A DNA stretch of 64,000 nt, from assembly GCF_001761325.1 (NCBI RefSeq), contig NZ_CP017478.1:1695501-1759500 (forward strand), read 5' to 3'. Below are positions 44,206-54,262 of this stretch, piece by piece. The position numbers and the translations under genes are program-made. Origin of the DNA: Urechidicola croceus. GTDB taxonomy: Bacteria; Bacteroidota; Bacteroidia; Flavobacteriales; Flavobacteriaceae. Numbering within the stretch: position 1 is the stretch's first letter; each line of letters starts with the position of its first letter. The notes under the pieces were generated by a model. The model saw nothing but the letters and a program-made list of their open reading frames with translations, was not told the origin of the DNA and did no database searches.

Positions 44206-45459
44206 ATGTCATATTTATTTACATCAGAATCAGTATCCGAAGGGCATCCTGATAAAGTAGCCGACCAAATCTCAGATGCATTAATTGATAACTTTTTAGC
44301 ATTTGACCCTAGTTCAAAAGTAGCCTGTGAAACATTGGTTACTACAGGACAAGTTGTCCTTGCTGGAGAAGTACATTCTAAAACATATCTTGATGTTCAA
44401 AAAATTGCAAGAGATGTAATTAATAAAATAGGTTATACCAAAGGAGAATACATGTTTGATGGAAATTCATGTGGTGTTTTCAGTGCAATTCATGAACAAT
44501 CTCAAGATATTAATCAAGGTGTTGATCGTGGAAACTATGAAGAACAAGGAGCAGGTGATCAAGGAATGATGTTCGGTTATGCAACCAAAGAAACCGAAAA
44601 CTATATGCCATTGGCATTAGATTTAAGTCATCGTTTATTAATCGAATTAGCAGAATTAAGAAGAGAGTGTAAAGACATTCCTTACTTAAGACCAGACGCG
44701 AAGAGTCAAGTTACGATTGAATATTCAGACGACAATGTTCCTCAACGAATTGATACGATTGTAATTTCAACGCAACACGATGAATTTGATGAAGATGAGG
44801 CAATGCTTGCCAAAATTAAAAGTGATATTATTTCAATTTTAATACCAAGAGTTATTGCAAAACTTCCTAAGAAAATTCAAATTTTATTCAATAATGATAT
44901 TACGTATCACATCAATCCAACTGGAAAATTCGTTATTGGAGGGCCTCATGGAGATACAGGATTGACTGGTCGTAAAATTATTGTTGATACCTATGGAGGA
45001 AAAGGTGCTCATGGAGGTGGTGCTTTCTCAGGAAAAGATCCTAGTAAAGTAGATCGAAGTGCTGCATATGCTTCACGTCATATTGCTAAAAATTTAGTAG
45101 CAGCTGGACTTTGTGATGAAGTTTTAGTACAGGTTTCTTATGCAATTGGAGTAGCAAAACCAACTTCAATCAACGTTGAAACTTATGGTACTTCAAAAGT
45201 AAATTTAACCGATGGTGAAATCTCTAAAATAGTTGAAAAACTATTTGATATGCGACCTGCAGCAATAGAAAAGCGTTTAAAATTACGTAACCCTATTTAT
45301 TCTGAAACTGCAGCTTATGGACACATGGGACGTACACCAGAAATTAAAATAGTTCGTTTTGAATCTCCAGACGGAAGTGTTGTTGAACAAGAAATTGAAA
45401 CATTCACTTGGGAAAAACTAGATTATATTGAAAAAGTAAAAACTGCTTTTAATATCTAA
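44206..45459 (+). CDS. metK: S-adenosylmethionine synthetase
   Basis: A 417-residue enzyme making S-adenosylmethionine from methionine and ATP. It contains [13 protein letters not shown] (about 13-25), [12 protein letters not shown] (about 116-127), [13 protein letters not shown] (about 246-258) and [19 protein letters not shown] (about 269-287), all of the standard signatures. Length is slightly above the E. coli form (384), as usual in this phylum. It is read away from the methionine genes and carries its own SAM-II-like riboswitch. Confidence 0.98.
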   Translation: MSYLFTSESVSEGHPDKVADQISDALIDNFLAFDPSSKVACETLVTTGQVVLAGEVHSKTYLDVQKIARDVINKIGYTKGEYMFDGNSCGVFSAIHEQSQDINQGVDRGNYEEQGAGDQGMMFGYATKETENYMPLALDLSHRLLIELAELRRECKDIPYLRPDAKSQVTIEYSDDNVPQRIDTIVISTQHDEFDEDEAMLAKIKSDIISILIPRVIAKLPKKIQILFNNDITYHINPTGKFVIGGPHGDTGLTGRKIIVDTYGGKGAHGGGAFSGKDPSKVDRSAAYASRHIAKNLVAAGLCDEVLVQVSYAIGVAKPTSINVETYGTSKVNLTDGEISKIVEKLFDMRPAAIEKRLKLRNPIYSETAAYGHMGRTPEIKIVRFESPDGSVVEQEIETFTWEKLDYIEKVKTAFNI

Positions 45460-45487
45460 AAAAAAATATTCTAAATAAAAAATAAAC

Positions 45488-45519
45488 AAGTCGGTTACTA
45501 TAAGTTTACCGGCTTTTTT
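45488..45519 (+). terminator. terminator after metK
   Basis: AAGTCGGT (45488-45495) pairs with ACCGGCTT (45508-45515 region), with one G-T pair, followed by T residues, about 30 bp after the metK stop. Confidence 0.8.
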
Positions 45520-45556
45520 ATTTGATAACAATTCTAATTTATTACATTTGAATTGT

Positions 45557-46096
45557 ATGAAAACACTAATTAATTTATTATTATTATTTTCTTTTTTCAC
45601 TGTCTTTAGTCAGGAAAATAAACAAATAAAAGATTCTATCGGAAAAGATATCCTTGATAACTCCTATTTTGTTATTGAAAACACACTCTACAAAAAAGCC
45701 CCAAACAACCTCAACTCATATAAGAATATTTCGCTTGGAGATATTACTTCAATTGACTTGATTAATTCACTAGAAATAGTTCTATTTTATTCTGATTTTA
45801 ACTCAGTGATAATTCTTGATAATCAACTTAATGTAATAGAAAATATTCAATTTCAAGATACTATTCTATTTGTAAAAAAAGGAATTACAAATAAACTGTG
45901 GATTTACAATTATGACGCTCGAAAAATTCAGTTATATGATTATAAAATAAAAAAAGCAACTATTTCTTCACAAGTAATTACTGATTTTGAGCCAATTAAA
46001 ATGGATGGTGATTTTAATTCAGTTAGACTAATTGGAGCCAATAAAACTTTAGTTTACAATCAATATTTAAATCTTATAGACACTATTAATCATTAA
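45557..46096 (+). CDS. hypothetical secreted protein
   Basis: A protein of 179 residues from the ATG at 45557 (a TTG 9 bp earlier is less likely). It has a signal peptide (LINLLLLFSFFTVFSQ) and a beta-rich body (SLEIVLFYSDFNSVIILDN, then ITNKLWIYNYDARKIQLYDY) with WD/propeller-like strand spacing. A -7 type TACATTTG lies just in front. The C-terminus ends soon after a strand, so it could be a shortened member of a longer family. Function unknown. Confidence 0.7.
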   Translation: MKTLINLLLLFSFFTVFSQENKQIKDSIGKDILDNSYFVIENTLYKKAPNNLNSYKNISLGDITSIDLINSLEIVLFYSDFNSVIILDNQLNVIENIQFQDTILFVKKGITNKLWIYNYDARKIQLYDYKIKKATISSQVITDFEPIKMDGDFNSVRLIGANKTLVYNQYLNLIDTINH

Positions 46097-46133
46097 AAAA
46101 ATGATTAATTTAGCATTCTAAATTTTTTGAACT

Positions 46134-46748
46134 ATGCACGTAGCGATTGCCGGAAATATCGGAGCGGGAAAAACGACTCTTACCAAACTTTTAGCGAAAC
46201 ATTATCGTTGGGAACCACACTTTGAATCAGTTGATGAAAATCCATATTTAGATGATTTTTATGGAGAAATGGAACGTTGGTCTTTTAACTTACAGGTGTT
46301 TTTCTTAAACAGTAGATTTCGTCAAGTTCTTGAATTGAGAAAGAGTGGAAAAAACATTATTCAAGATAGAACGATTTATGAGGATTCGAGTATTTTTGCG
46401 CCAAATTTACACGCAATGGGGTTAATGACCAATCGTGATTTTAGCAATTATTCTTCATTATTTGAATTAATGGAAAATTTAGTTACTCCTCCCGATTTAT
46501 TAATTTATTTACGAGCTAGTATTGAAACTTTAGTTGGTCAAATTCACAAACGTGGACGTGATTATGAAAATTCTATTTCAATTGATTACTTAAGTCGTTT
46601 AAATGAACGTTATGAAGCATGGATTACAAAATATAATAAAGGGAAACTTCTTATTATTGATGTTGACAACCTTAATTTTGTAGATAATCAAGAAGATTTA
46701 TCATCGATTATAGAAAGGATTGATGCTCAAATAAATGGATTATTTTAA
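46134..46748 (+). CDS. deoxynucleoside kinase (dAK/dGK-like)
   Basis: A 204-residue kinase that phosphorylates deoxynucleosides for salvage. It has the P-loop GNIGAGKTT (7-15), ENPYLDDFY (about 35-43), QDRTIYEDSSIF (the DRS/ERS-type motif, about 79-90) and the lid RGRDYE. Similar enzymes prefer purine deoxynucleosides. It is followed by a bidirectional terminator. A second kinase of this family is fused to FolK at the end of the window. Confidence 0.93.
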   Translation: MHVAIAGNIGAGKTTLTKLLAKHYRWEPHFESVDENPYLDDFYGEMERWSFNLQVFFLNSRFRQVLELRKSGKNIIQDRTIYEDSSIFAPNLHAMGLMTNRDFSNYSSLFELMENLVTPPDLLIYLRASIETLVGQIHKRGRDYENSISIDYLSRLNERYEAWITKYNKGKLLIIDVDNLNFVDNQEDLSSIIERIDAQINGLF

Positions 46749-46766
46749 ATTCAAAATATATTTAAT

Positions 46767-46797
46767 AAAAAAAGCCTGCAGATGCAGGCTTTTTTTT
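46767..46797. terminator. bidirectional terminator between dNK and hppA
   Basis: A GC-rich inverted repeat AGCCTGCA / TGCAGGCT flanked by A and T runs, lying between two convergent genes 65 bp apart. Confidence 0.9.
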
Positions 46798-46813
46798 ATT
46801 AAATATGAAGTTT

Positions 46814-49069
46814 TTACTTATTGTTTTCAATTATAAAAGTAGTAGTTTCATTTGAATTTACAACTTCAGTTTTAATTTCAATAAGATCATTTTCAGCTGT
46901 TTCAGTAGTTGTAGTATGTCCTCCTAAAATTGGGGCAATTACCAACCCTACTAAACAAGTTAACTTGATTAAAATATTCATTGAAGGACCTGAAGTATCT
47001 TTAAATGGGTCTCCAACAGTATCTCCAGTTACAGCTGCTTTATGAGCTTCAGAACCTTTAAAAGTCATTTCTCCATCAATCTCAACACCGGCTTCAAAAG
47101 ATTTTTTAGCATTATCCCATGCACCTCCAGCATTATTTTGGAAAATCGCCCACATCACACCACTTACACAAACTCCTGCCATATATCCTCCTAATGGCTC
47201 TGCTCCAAACAATAATCCAATTATAATAGGTGTAATTATTGTAATAAGTCCAGGGATAATCATTTCTTTCAATGCTGCTTTTGTTGAAATATCAACACAT
47301 TTAGCATATTCAGGTGTTCCTGTACCCTCCATAATTCCTGGGATTTCTCTAAACTGACGACGTACTTCATGTACCATTTCCATTGCTGCTTTCCCTACTG
47401 ATTGCATTGCTAAAGCTGAAAATATTACTGGAATCATTCCACCAACGAATAACATTGCTAAAACATCCGCTTTAAAAATGTTAATTCCATCAATTCCAGT
47501 AAAGGTTACATACGCTGCAAATAATGCTAATGCTGTTAATGCTGCAGATGCGATTGCAAATCCTTTTCCAACAGCTGCAGTTGTGTTTCCAACAGAATCT
47601 AAAATATCTGTACGCTCTCTTACATGATCATCTAACTCACTCATTTCAGCAACTCCACCTGCATTATCTGCAATTGGACCAAATGCGTCAATTGCCAACT
47701 GCATTGCTGTAGTTGCCATCATTGCAGAAGCTGCCAATGCAACACCATAGAATCCTGCTAATTCATACGAACCATATATAGCGGCAGCAAATAATATAAC
47801 AGATAAAAATGTTGATTTCATTCCTACTGCTAATCCTGCAATAATATTAGTTGCTGCACCTGTTCCACTATTTTGCACAATATCCATTACTGGTTTTTTA
47901 CCTAAACTAGTATAATATGCAGTAACTACAGATATTAATGCTCCTACTGCCAAACCAATACATGCAGACCAAAAAACATTTATTGAAGGGATATTTTTAG
48001 TTCCTTCACCAAAGAAACTCATTTGCATAATTTCTGGCAACATCCATTTAATCAGAAAATAACTTGCTACTAATGTCAATAATATTGCTACCCAATTGCC
48101 TGTATCTAAAGCTCTTTGAACTTGCGCTTCTTTTGCTTCATTATTTTTTATACTTATAAAAAATGTCCCTATAATTGAAGCTAATATTCCAACACCTGCA
48201 ATAACAATAGGTAATAAAATTGGTCCCATATTGTTAAAGGTGTCAGTATATTGTGTTCCATTTGCTATTGATATATCACGAATCACATAATTTCCAAGAA
48301 CCATTGCTGCTAATACTGTTGCTACATACGATCCAAATAAATCGGCTCCCATTCCTGCAACATCCCCTACATTATCACCAACATTATCAGCAATAGTTGC
48401 TGGATTACGTGGATCATCCTCTGGAATTCCTGCTTCTACTTTACCTACTAAATCTGCACCTACATCTGCTGCTTTGGTATAAATTCCTCCTCCAACACGA
48501 GCAAATAAAGCAATTGATTCAGCACCTAAAGAAAATCCTGCAAGTGCTTCTAATACAATTGTCATTTTATCATAAAATGAGCCTTCTTCACCCATAAATT
48601 GACCAACAAAAAACATAAAAATTAAACTTAGACCTAATACAGCTAATCCAGCTACACCAAGTCCCATAACTGTTCCACCTCCAAAAGACACTTTTAGTGC
48701 TTGTGGTAAACTGGTTTTTGCTGCTTCTGCAGTTCGAGCGTTTGCTTCAGTAGCGATACGCATTCCAATATTTCCTGCAAATGCTGAGAAAAAAGCACCT
48801 AAAATAAATGCTGGAACTATCATCCAACTTGTAGATTCTACCAATATTGAAATCACATATAATAGTACTGATGCTATCACTACAAATATTAATAGTAATT
48901 TATATTCTGCACTTAAAAAAGCCAGCGCACCTTCCTTAATACTCTTAGAAATACTTCGCATTCTTTCATTTCCTGCTGGTTGTTTCTTTACCCATGACAT
49001 TTTAACGAGCATAAAAGCTAACCCTAAAATTGCCAAGATAATAGGTACATAAATAATCTTTGATTCCAT
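46814..49069 (-). CDS. hppA: membrane-bound ion-translocating pyrophosphatase (K+-stimulated, probably Na+-pumping)
   Basis: A 751-residue protein with about 16 membrane segments that hydrolyses pyrophosphate to pump ions. The substrate-binding loop [20 protein letters not shown] and [18 protein letters not shown] are present, as is the [13 protein letters not shown] segment. Ala instead of Lys at the TTA-A position marks the K+-dependent subfamily, whose bacterial members usually move Na+ with or without H+. Its neighbour upstream is the soluble pyrophosphatase. A -7-like TACATTTG lies at 49102-49109. Confidence 0.96.
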   Translation of the reverse strand: MESKIIYVPIILAILGLAFMLVKMSWVKKQPAGNERMRSISKSIKEGALAFLSAEYKLLLIFVVIASVLLYVISILVESTSWMIVPAFILGAFFSAFAGNIGMRIATEANARTAEAAKTSLPQALKVSFGGGTVMGLGVAGLAVLGLSLIFMFFVGQFMGEEGSFYDKMTIVLEALAGFSLGAESIALFARVGGGIYTKAADVGADLVGKVEAGIPEDDPRNPATIADNVGDNVGDVAGMGADLFGSYVATVLAAMVLGNYVIRDISIANGTQYTDTFNNMGPILLPIVIAGVGILASIIGTFFISIKNNEAKEAQVQRALDTGNWVAILLTLVASYFLIKWMLPEIMQMSFFGEGTKNIPSINVFWSACIGLAVGALISVVTAYYTSLGKKPVMDIVQNSGTGAATNIIAGLAVGMKSTFLSVILFAAAIYGSYELAGFYGVALAASAMMATTAMQLAIDAFGPIADNAGGVAEMSELDDHVRERTDILDSVGNTTAAVGKGFAIASAALTALALFAAYVTFTGIDGINIFKADVLAMLFVGGMIPVIFSALAMQSVGKAAMEMVHEVRRQFREIPGIMEGTGTPEYAKCVDISTKAALKEMIIPGLITIITPIIIGLLFGAEPLGGYMAGVCVSGVMWAIFQNNAGGAWDNAKKSFEAGVEIDGEMTFKGSEAHKAAVTGDTVGDPFKDTSGPSMNILIKLTCLVGLVIAPILGGHTTTTETAENDLIEIKTEVVNSNETTTFIIENNK

Positions 49070-49130
49070 ATTGTTAAATTAATTTGTTGATTAGTTAAAA
49101 ACAAATGTAATAAAAACAATGAGAATAAAA

Positions 49131-49161
49131 AACCTCCTAAAATTTAGCATTTTAGGAGGTT
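49131..49161 (-). terminator. terminator after ppa
   Basis: A 13-bp stem (49131-49143 with 49149-49161) and 5-base loop, followed on the minus strand by a T run. It lies 25 bp past the ppa stop and before the hppA promoter region. Confidence 0.85.
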
Positions 49162-49185
49162 CAATTATATAAGGGTTACAATTAA

Positions 49186-49713
49186 TTAAATTGTAAAATT
49201 TCCATTTTTTTTGTGTTCACTTTCATCATACCTTTTAATACACTTTTCAAGAATTTCGTATGCTTCTTTAGAATCACCCCAACCACCAACATCAACTTTT
49301 TTCTTTTCTAAATCTTTGTACACTTGAAAGAAATGTTCAATCTCTTTTAATCTGTGTTGATTTAATTCTGAAATGTCCGTTTTATTATTCCAAATTGGAT
49401 CAGAAACTGGCACACAAACTAATTTTTCATCTGGTCCTTTTTCATCAGCCATATGAAATACTCCGATAGCTCTCACTTCCATTACACACATTGGGAAAGT
49501 AGGCTCATGCCCCATAACAAGTACATCAAGAGGATCTCCATCCAACGCAAGAGTTTCAGGAATAAAACCATAATCTCCTGGATACATCATTGAAGAAAAT
49601 AACATTCTATCAAATCTAATTTTCTTTAAATCAAAATCATACTCGTACTTATTTCTACTTCCTTTTGGAATTTCGATTAATACATCGAAAGTCTTTTGCT
49701 TATTTATTGTCAT
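49186..49713 (-). CDS. ppa: soluble inorganic pyrophosphatase
   Basis: A 175-residue family I pyrophosphatase with KYEYD (about 23-27), the metal-binding DGDPLDVLVMG (about 71-81), the YPGDYGFIPETLA segment and K/D residues near GPDEKLVCVPVSDP. It removes pyrophosphate made in biosynthesis, in the cytoplasm. It stands in the same orientation as hppA but is separated from it by a terminator and has its own promoter. Confidence 0.96.
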   Translation of the reverse strand: MTINKQKTFDVLIEIPKGSRNKYEYDFDLKKIRFDRMLFSSMMYPGDYGFIPETLALDGDPLDVLVMGHEPTFPMCVMEVRAIGVFHMADEKGPDEKLVCVPVSDPIWNNKTDISELNQHRLKEIEHFFQVYKDLEKKKVDVGGWGDSKEAYEILEKCIKRYDESEHKKNGNFTI

Positions 49714-49732
49714 AATGTTTTTTTTCGGACGC

Positions 49733-49763
49733 CAAAAGTAATCAATATCAAACTTTTAGCAAA
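49733..49763 (-). promoter_or_regulatory. promoter of ppa
   Basis: On the minus strand TTTG (49760-49763) and TACTTTTG (49733-49740) are 19 bases apart, an exact match to the Bacteroidota consensus, 20 bp before the ppa start. Confidence 0.85.
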
Positions 49764-49788
49764 GTTATTGTAATTAAATTTGAATTAA

Positions 49789-52260
49789 TTAAAAGTAGAA
49801 ACCAAATGAACCCTTGATACCGAAGTTATTAGCGTCAGGAACATTTCGATAACTACCTCTCCAAATAAAGTCTAATCTAAATACTTTAAAAATATTTCCA
49901 ACTCCAGCACTGTATTCAAAATACACATCTTCTGGTGCTTTATATTGAATATTAGAAGCGTTTATTGCTATGTTTTCAGGTGAAATCTCACCCCAAACAG
50001 ACTTAAACCCTACAATCTCTCTTAAATTTAATTTTCTTATCAATGGTAATCTTGAAAATAATCGACCATTAAAATTATGTTCCAAATGAAGTGACGCATA
50101 GGTATCTGTCACAAACTCATAATAATCAAGTAAGGCATAAGTATTGTCTATATTAAAATAAGATTGATTTCCAGGAACAACATTTAGCAACCCTAATGGA
50201 ACTTCGCCAAACGTTTTTCCAATTTCAAATGTTGTAAAAGTTCTTCCAAAGCCTCCTAATAAAAATGGTTGTCGATAAAATAATTGTAATTTTTGATAAT
50301 CAAAGTCACTATTAAAAACTCCTTTTAACCCTCTTGAATAATTAATAAATAAGGTTGCATAATCATCATTTACATTATTTCTTTCAACACCGTAACCAAT
50401 TGTTTTTCGATTTGGTGTATATCGAATGGAAAAATCAACTTCAGATTGCTTAATTTCAGATTGAATATCGTTATTCTCATCTATATAATCAAGATTAAAT
50501 GTTGGTGACGCTGTCTTTAATGTACGGTACGAAGCACCCAGCCTAAATGCTAAATTTTTCTTAGGTTCTATTGAAATAAATGAGTTAGTTAAATTAATAG
50601 ATGTGAGTTTACTATTATCTCCACTTGAAAAAAATGAAGAAGAAGCAAAACTTCTACCTAAAACATCATTAGTCGTTGTCAAACTAACTCCAATTTGCTC
50701 AATATCTCTTCGGTTACCTGCTCCTAAAATTATTCTATTTTTTTTATCAAGCATCCACTTTCCAGAAAAGCCATATTTAATTTGATCATCCTTGAATCCA
50801 TAAGCCAAATAACCTTGTAACCTCCACAGGTCGTTACTTCCGAAATAAGTACGACCACCTACTCTAATTCGTGTCCCTTCAACATCATTTTTTCCAATAG
50901 TAGAAAATATTGGACCATAATCAAAATTCTTAAATTCAATATAACCTGAACCAAGAATAGAAACAAGGTTGTACATTTTTTTAAACTTTGGAACTGTACT
51001 TAACGTATCCAACATTTTATAAATCCCTGTCTCATCTTCATTGAGTTGTTCTTGTCTATTTTCCTTCCAAAAATCATCTTTCCTAGCATAAATCTCTTCT
51101 TTGTAAATATCAGACTCTTCTTTATAAAAGTCTTTACCTTTATCAATATCAAATTTATAGTTCTTGTACATAGTTGTACGTTTTCCATAAACTCCTTTTG
51201 CTTTTTCCTTTTTACCTATACTAAAATCTGACATCATATAGTCTCTCTTCAAAAGAAAGACTGAATCATTTAAAACGTCAAATTCTTGTTCAATATAAAT
51301 ATCTTTTACCCAATTTATATTTGCACTTTTATTGGCTTGCATATTGATTTCTTTAACTGCAAAAGTGGAATCGTTTACCCAAAAATCACCTTTAAAATTC
51401 AATTCACCTTTTCTTCTTGGGTAATACATTATATTGTAACACCACTTATTTTCAATATAAGCACTATCAGTCAAAACATAATTATAGTTTAATGTTCCTG
51501 TTCTTGACAATGGACTCACAAAACTCTTATCAAAAATCTTGATGTAATTATCATAAATATCATATTCAACATATAAATCTTTGATAAACGAAATGATATT
51601 TTGATTAGAATCAAAACCTGAATTTTTATTGGCTATTAAATCTTCTCTTGATTTGTCAATTTCATTGTTTCCATAAGTCTTATAAACTGCTTCGTTGATA
51701 AAGATGGGCAAATATGATTTTCCGGTAATATTGGAAGTATCAATATTTTTAAAAATAAATTCCATTCCTCTAAAAAGTTTTCGCTTCATCATAACGCTAT
51801 CGATATTATTCATATCGAATTCTAACTTTTCATATTTATCATATTCATATTGATTAAACAAAAATTTTCCATTAAGGCGTTTTTTTGCCCAAATTTTCTT
51901 TAAAATTGCTACTGCTGGATTTCCTTTATTTTTAACTTTTCCAGAATAAATTATAACTTCATCTAATTGGTCACTTGATTCTATCAAAACAACTTTTAAG
52001 TTGAAATTTCTACTTTTAATAATTAACTTCTTGGTTTCATATCCTATAAATGATATTTCAATTTCAGAATAATTTTCATCAGATTCTAAATAAAACTTTC
52101 CGTTTTCATCAGAAACTGTTCCAACAGTAGAGCCTTTAAAAACAACATTTGCGAAAGGAATACTTTCACCTTGCTCATCTACTACTACTCCCTCTACTTT
52201 CACTTGACTAAAAATCGTAGTACTTACTATCAAAAATATAATTGTAAAAATTTTATTCAT
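49789..52260 (-). CDS. DUF5686 outer membrane protein with carboxypeptidase-like regulatory domain
   Basis: An 823-residue protein. Its signal peptide is at 1-18 (cleavage near IFSQ). A CarboxypepD_reg-like domain (about 22-95, VEGVVVDEQGESIPFANVV) is followed by the long DUF5686 region, with a beta-barrel-like end (alternating strands up to FGIKGSFGFYF). Such proteins sit in the outer membrane of Bacteroidota and may assist transport or assembly. It is read from its own unit between pdhB and ppa. Confidence 0.9.
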   Translation of the reverse strand: MNKIFTIIFLIVSTTIFSQVKVEGVVVDEQGESIPFANVVFKGSTVGTVSDENGKFYLESDENYSEIEISFIGYETKKLIIKSRNFNLKVVLIESSDQLDEVIIYSGKVKNKGNPAVAILKKIWAKKRLNGKFLFNQYEYDKYEKLEFDMNNIDSVMMKRKLFRGMEFIFKNIDTSNITGKSYLPIFINEAVYKTYGNNEIDKSREDLIANKNSGFDSNQNIISFIKDLYVEYDIYDNYIKIFDKSFVSPLSRTGTLNYNYVLTDSAYIENKWCYNIMYYPRRKGELNFKGDFWVNDSTFAVKEINMQANKSANINWVKDIYIEQEFDVLNDSVFLLKRDYMMSDFSIGKKEKAKGVYGKRTTMYKNYKFDIDKGKDFYKEESDIYKEEIYARKDDFWKENRQEQLNEDETGIYKMLDTLSTVPKFKKMYNLVSILGSGYIEFKNFDYGPIFSTIGKNDVEGTRIRVGGRTYFGSNDLWRLQGYLAYGFKDDQIKYGFSGKWMLDKKNRIILGAGNRRDIEQIGVSLTTTNDVLGRSFASSSFFSSGDNSKLTSINLTNSFISIEPKKNLAFRLGASYRTLKTASPTFNLDYIDENNDIQSEIKQSEVDFSIRYTPNRKTIGYGVERNNVNDDYATLFINYSRGLKGVFNSDFDYQKLQLFYRQPFLLGGFGRTFTTFEIGKTFGEVPLGLLNVVPGNQSYFNIDNTYALLDYYEFVTDTYASLHLEHNFNGRLFSRLPLIRKLNLREIVGFKSVWGEISPENIAINASNIQYKAPEDVYFEYSAGVGNIFKVFRLDFIWRGSYRNVPDANNFGIKGSFGFYF

Positions 52261-52269
52261 ATCAAAATA

Positions 52270-52300
52270 AAAAAACCTTTCAGACAGAAGGCTGAAAGGT
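52270..52300 (-). terminator. terminator after pdhB
   Basis: ACCTTTCAG (52275-52283) pairs with CTGAAAGGT (52292-52300); on the minus strand a T run follows. It sits 24 bp after the pdhB stop and just before the DUF5686 gene. Confidence 0.85.
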
Positions 52301-52323
52301 CTTAAAACGGTTTTAAAATATTT

Positions 52324-53304
52324 TTATTTCACGTACATCACATCTTTTACTGCCTTAATCACATCATTTGAATTCGGCAACCATTCTTCTAAAAGAACTG
52401 GTGAAAAAGGTGCTGGTGTATCAGCTGTAGTTATTCTTTTAATCGGAGCATCAAGTGAATCAAAACAATTTTCTTGAACTTGAAATGTAATTTCAGACGA
52501 AACACTTGCAAATGGCCATGCTTCTTCTAAAATAACCAATCTATTTGTTTTTTTGACTGATTCAAAAATAGTTGCTGTATCCATAGGGCGTACAGTTCTT
52601 AAATCTATAATTTCAACCGAAATCCCTTCTTTTTCTAATTCATCTGCCGCTTTATACGCTTCCTTTATAATTTTCCCAAATGATACAACAGTTACATCTG
52701 TTCCTTTTCTTTTAATATCTGCAACACCAATTGGCAATACATATTCACCTTCTGGAACTTCACCTTTATCACCATACATTTGTTCTGACTCCATAAAAAT
52801 TACTGGATCATCATCACGAATTGCAGCTTTTAGCAATCCTTTTGCATCATAAGGATTTGAAGGTACAATAACTTTTAAACCTGGAGTATTAGCAAACCAA
52901 TTTTCAAATGCTTGTGAATGTGTCGCTCCTAATTGCCCTGCAGAAGCAGTTGGACCTCTAAATACTATCGGACATGGAAATTGTCCTCCACTCATTTGAC
53001 GAATTTTTGCAGCATTATTAATAATTTGATCAATACCAACTAATGAAAAGTTGAAAGTCATATATTCAACAATTGGTCTGTTTCCTCCCATTGTTGAACC
53101 AACTGAGATTCCTGCAAAACCCAATTCGGCGATAGGTGCATCAATAACACGTTTTGCACCAAACTCGTCTAACATTCCTTTTGATGCCTTGTAAGCTCCA
53201 TTATACTCAGCAACTTCTTCACCAATTAAAAAGACAGATTCGTCTCTTCTCATTTCTTCACTCATTGCTTCGCAAATTGCTTCTCTAAATTGTATTGTCT
53301 TCAT
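52324..53304 (-). CDS. pdhB: pyruvate dehydrogenase E1 component, beta subunit
   Basis: A 326-residue transketolase-type subunit. It has FLIGEEVAEYNGAYKASKG (about 26-44), AELGFAGISVGSTMGG, and the C-terminal transketolase domain with VEIIDLRTVRPMD (about 230-242). With an alpha subunit and E2/E3 it turns pyruvate into acetyl-CoA. The alpha and E2 genes are not adjacent, as is frequent in Flavobacteriia. It diverges from etfB and shares with it an intergenic region containing a large palindrome. Confidence 0.94.
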   Translation of the reverse strand: MKTIQFREAICEAMSEEMRRDESVFLIGEEVAEYNGAYKASKGMLDEFGAKRVIDAPIAELGFAGISVGSTMGGNRPIVEYMTFNFSLVGIDQIINNAAKIRQMSGGQFPCPIVFRGPTASAGQLGATHSQAFENWFANTPGLKVIVPSNPYDAKGLLKAAIRDDDPVIFMESEQMYGDKGEVPEGEYVLPIGVADIKRKGTDVTVVSFGKIIKEAYKAADELEKEGISVEIIDLRTVRPMDTATIFESVKKTNRLVILEEAWPFASVSSEITFQVQENCFDSLDAPIKRITTADTPAPFSPVLLEEWLPNSNDVIKAVKDVMYVK

Positions 53305-53374
53305 TTAATAAATAGTATTAATAAAGGCAAAAATAAAGAATTCATCATAGAATTGATTGTAAAAAATTAAAAAT

Positions 53375-53398
53375 ATTTACTATGCACGCATAGTAAAT
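53375..53398. promoter_or_regulatory. large palindromic operator between pdhB and etfB
   Basis: ATTTACTATGC-AC-GCATAGTAAAT: perfect 11-bp arms around a 2-base centre. A -7-like TAATTTCG for etfB follows at 53413-53420, so the palindrome covers the -33 area. The shape resembles MarR-family operators, but no regulator gene is adjacent. It could act on both divergent genes. Confidence 0.7.
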
Positions 53399-53482
53399 CA
53401 AAAAAAAAGTAGTAATTTCGTACCGATGGTTAAAACATCAAATTATTAACTGTATAAAGAATCTTCAAAAAATATATTTTAT

Positions 53483-54229
53483 ATGAAAATTTTAGTTTGT
53501 ATAAGTCATGTTCCAGACACGACTTCAAAAATAAATTTTACAGATGGTGACACAAAATTTGATTCAAATGGTGTGCAATTTGTAATCAACCCTTATGACG
53601 AATTTGCATTAACACGCGCAATGTGGTTTAAAGAAAAACAAGGAGCAACAGTAACAGTTGTTAATGTTGGAAATGCCTCAACTGAACCTACACTAAGAAA
53701 AGCTTTAGCAATTGGTGCAGATGATGCCATTAGAGTGAATGCTGAAGCAACTGATGGATTTTTTGTAGCACAACAATTAGCCGAAGTTGTAAAAAATGGA
53801 GGATATGATTTAGTATTGGCCGGAAAAGAGTCAAGTGATTATAATGGTGGAATGGTTCCTGGAATGTTGGCGTCTATTTTAGATTTTAACTTTATAAATG
53901 CTTGTGTTGGATTAGAAGTAGAAGGAACAAATGCTACTATAAATAGAGAAATTGATGGAGGTAAAGAAAGTTTAACTGCAAGTTTACCCTTAGTAATTGG
54001 TGGGCAAAAAGGATTAGTTGAAGAAAAAGACCTACGTATTCCAAACATGAGAGGTATCATGATGGCTCGTAAAAAACCGTTAACAGTAGTTGAAGCAAAA
54101 GAAAGTGAAACAACAACAAGCTCTGCAAATTTTGAAAAACCAGCACCAAAAGGAGCTTGCAAATTAGTTGACGCTGGAAACCTAGATGAATTGGTTTCTT
54201 TACTTCATAACGAAGCTAAAGTTATTTAA
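53483..54229 (+). CDS. etfB: electron transfer flavoprotein, beta subunit
   Basis: A 248-residue ETF beta subunit with VCISHVPDTTSKINF (4-18), FVINPYDEFALTRA (about 33-46) and AGKESSDYNGGMVPGMLA (about 114-131). It binds AMP and pairs with EtfA to accept electrons from acyl-CoA and other dehydrogenases. It is the first gene of an etfB-etfA unit, 33 bp apart, controlled from the region with the large palindrome. Confidence 0.97.
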   Translation: MKILVCISHVPDTTSKINFTDGDTKFDSNGVQFVINPYDEFALTRAMWFKEKQGATVTVVNVGNASTEPTLRKALAIGADDAIRVNAEATDGFFVAQQLAEVVKNGGYDLVLAGKESSDYNGGMVPGMLASILDFNFINACVGLEVEGTNATINREIDGGKESLTASLPLVIGGQKGLVEEKDLRIPNMRGIMMARKKPLTVVEAKESETTTSSANFEKPAPKGACKLVDAGNLDELVSLLHNEAKVI

Positions 54230-54262
54230 TCATTCTTTTAATCTTTTAACAAAACAAGAAAT

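Noticed and set aside
45548-45556. TTG start nine bases upstream of the secreted protein at 45557
   Set aside because: The ATG at 45557 gives a standard signal peptide, and the upstream bases overlap a -7-like box.
45418-45600. Minus-strand frame overlapping the end of metK
   Set aside because: It runs antisense across the metK terminator and the start of the next gene, with biased low-complexity content; no domain or start region is seen.
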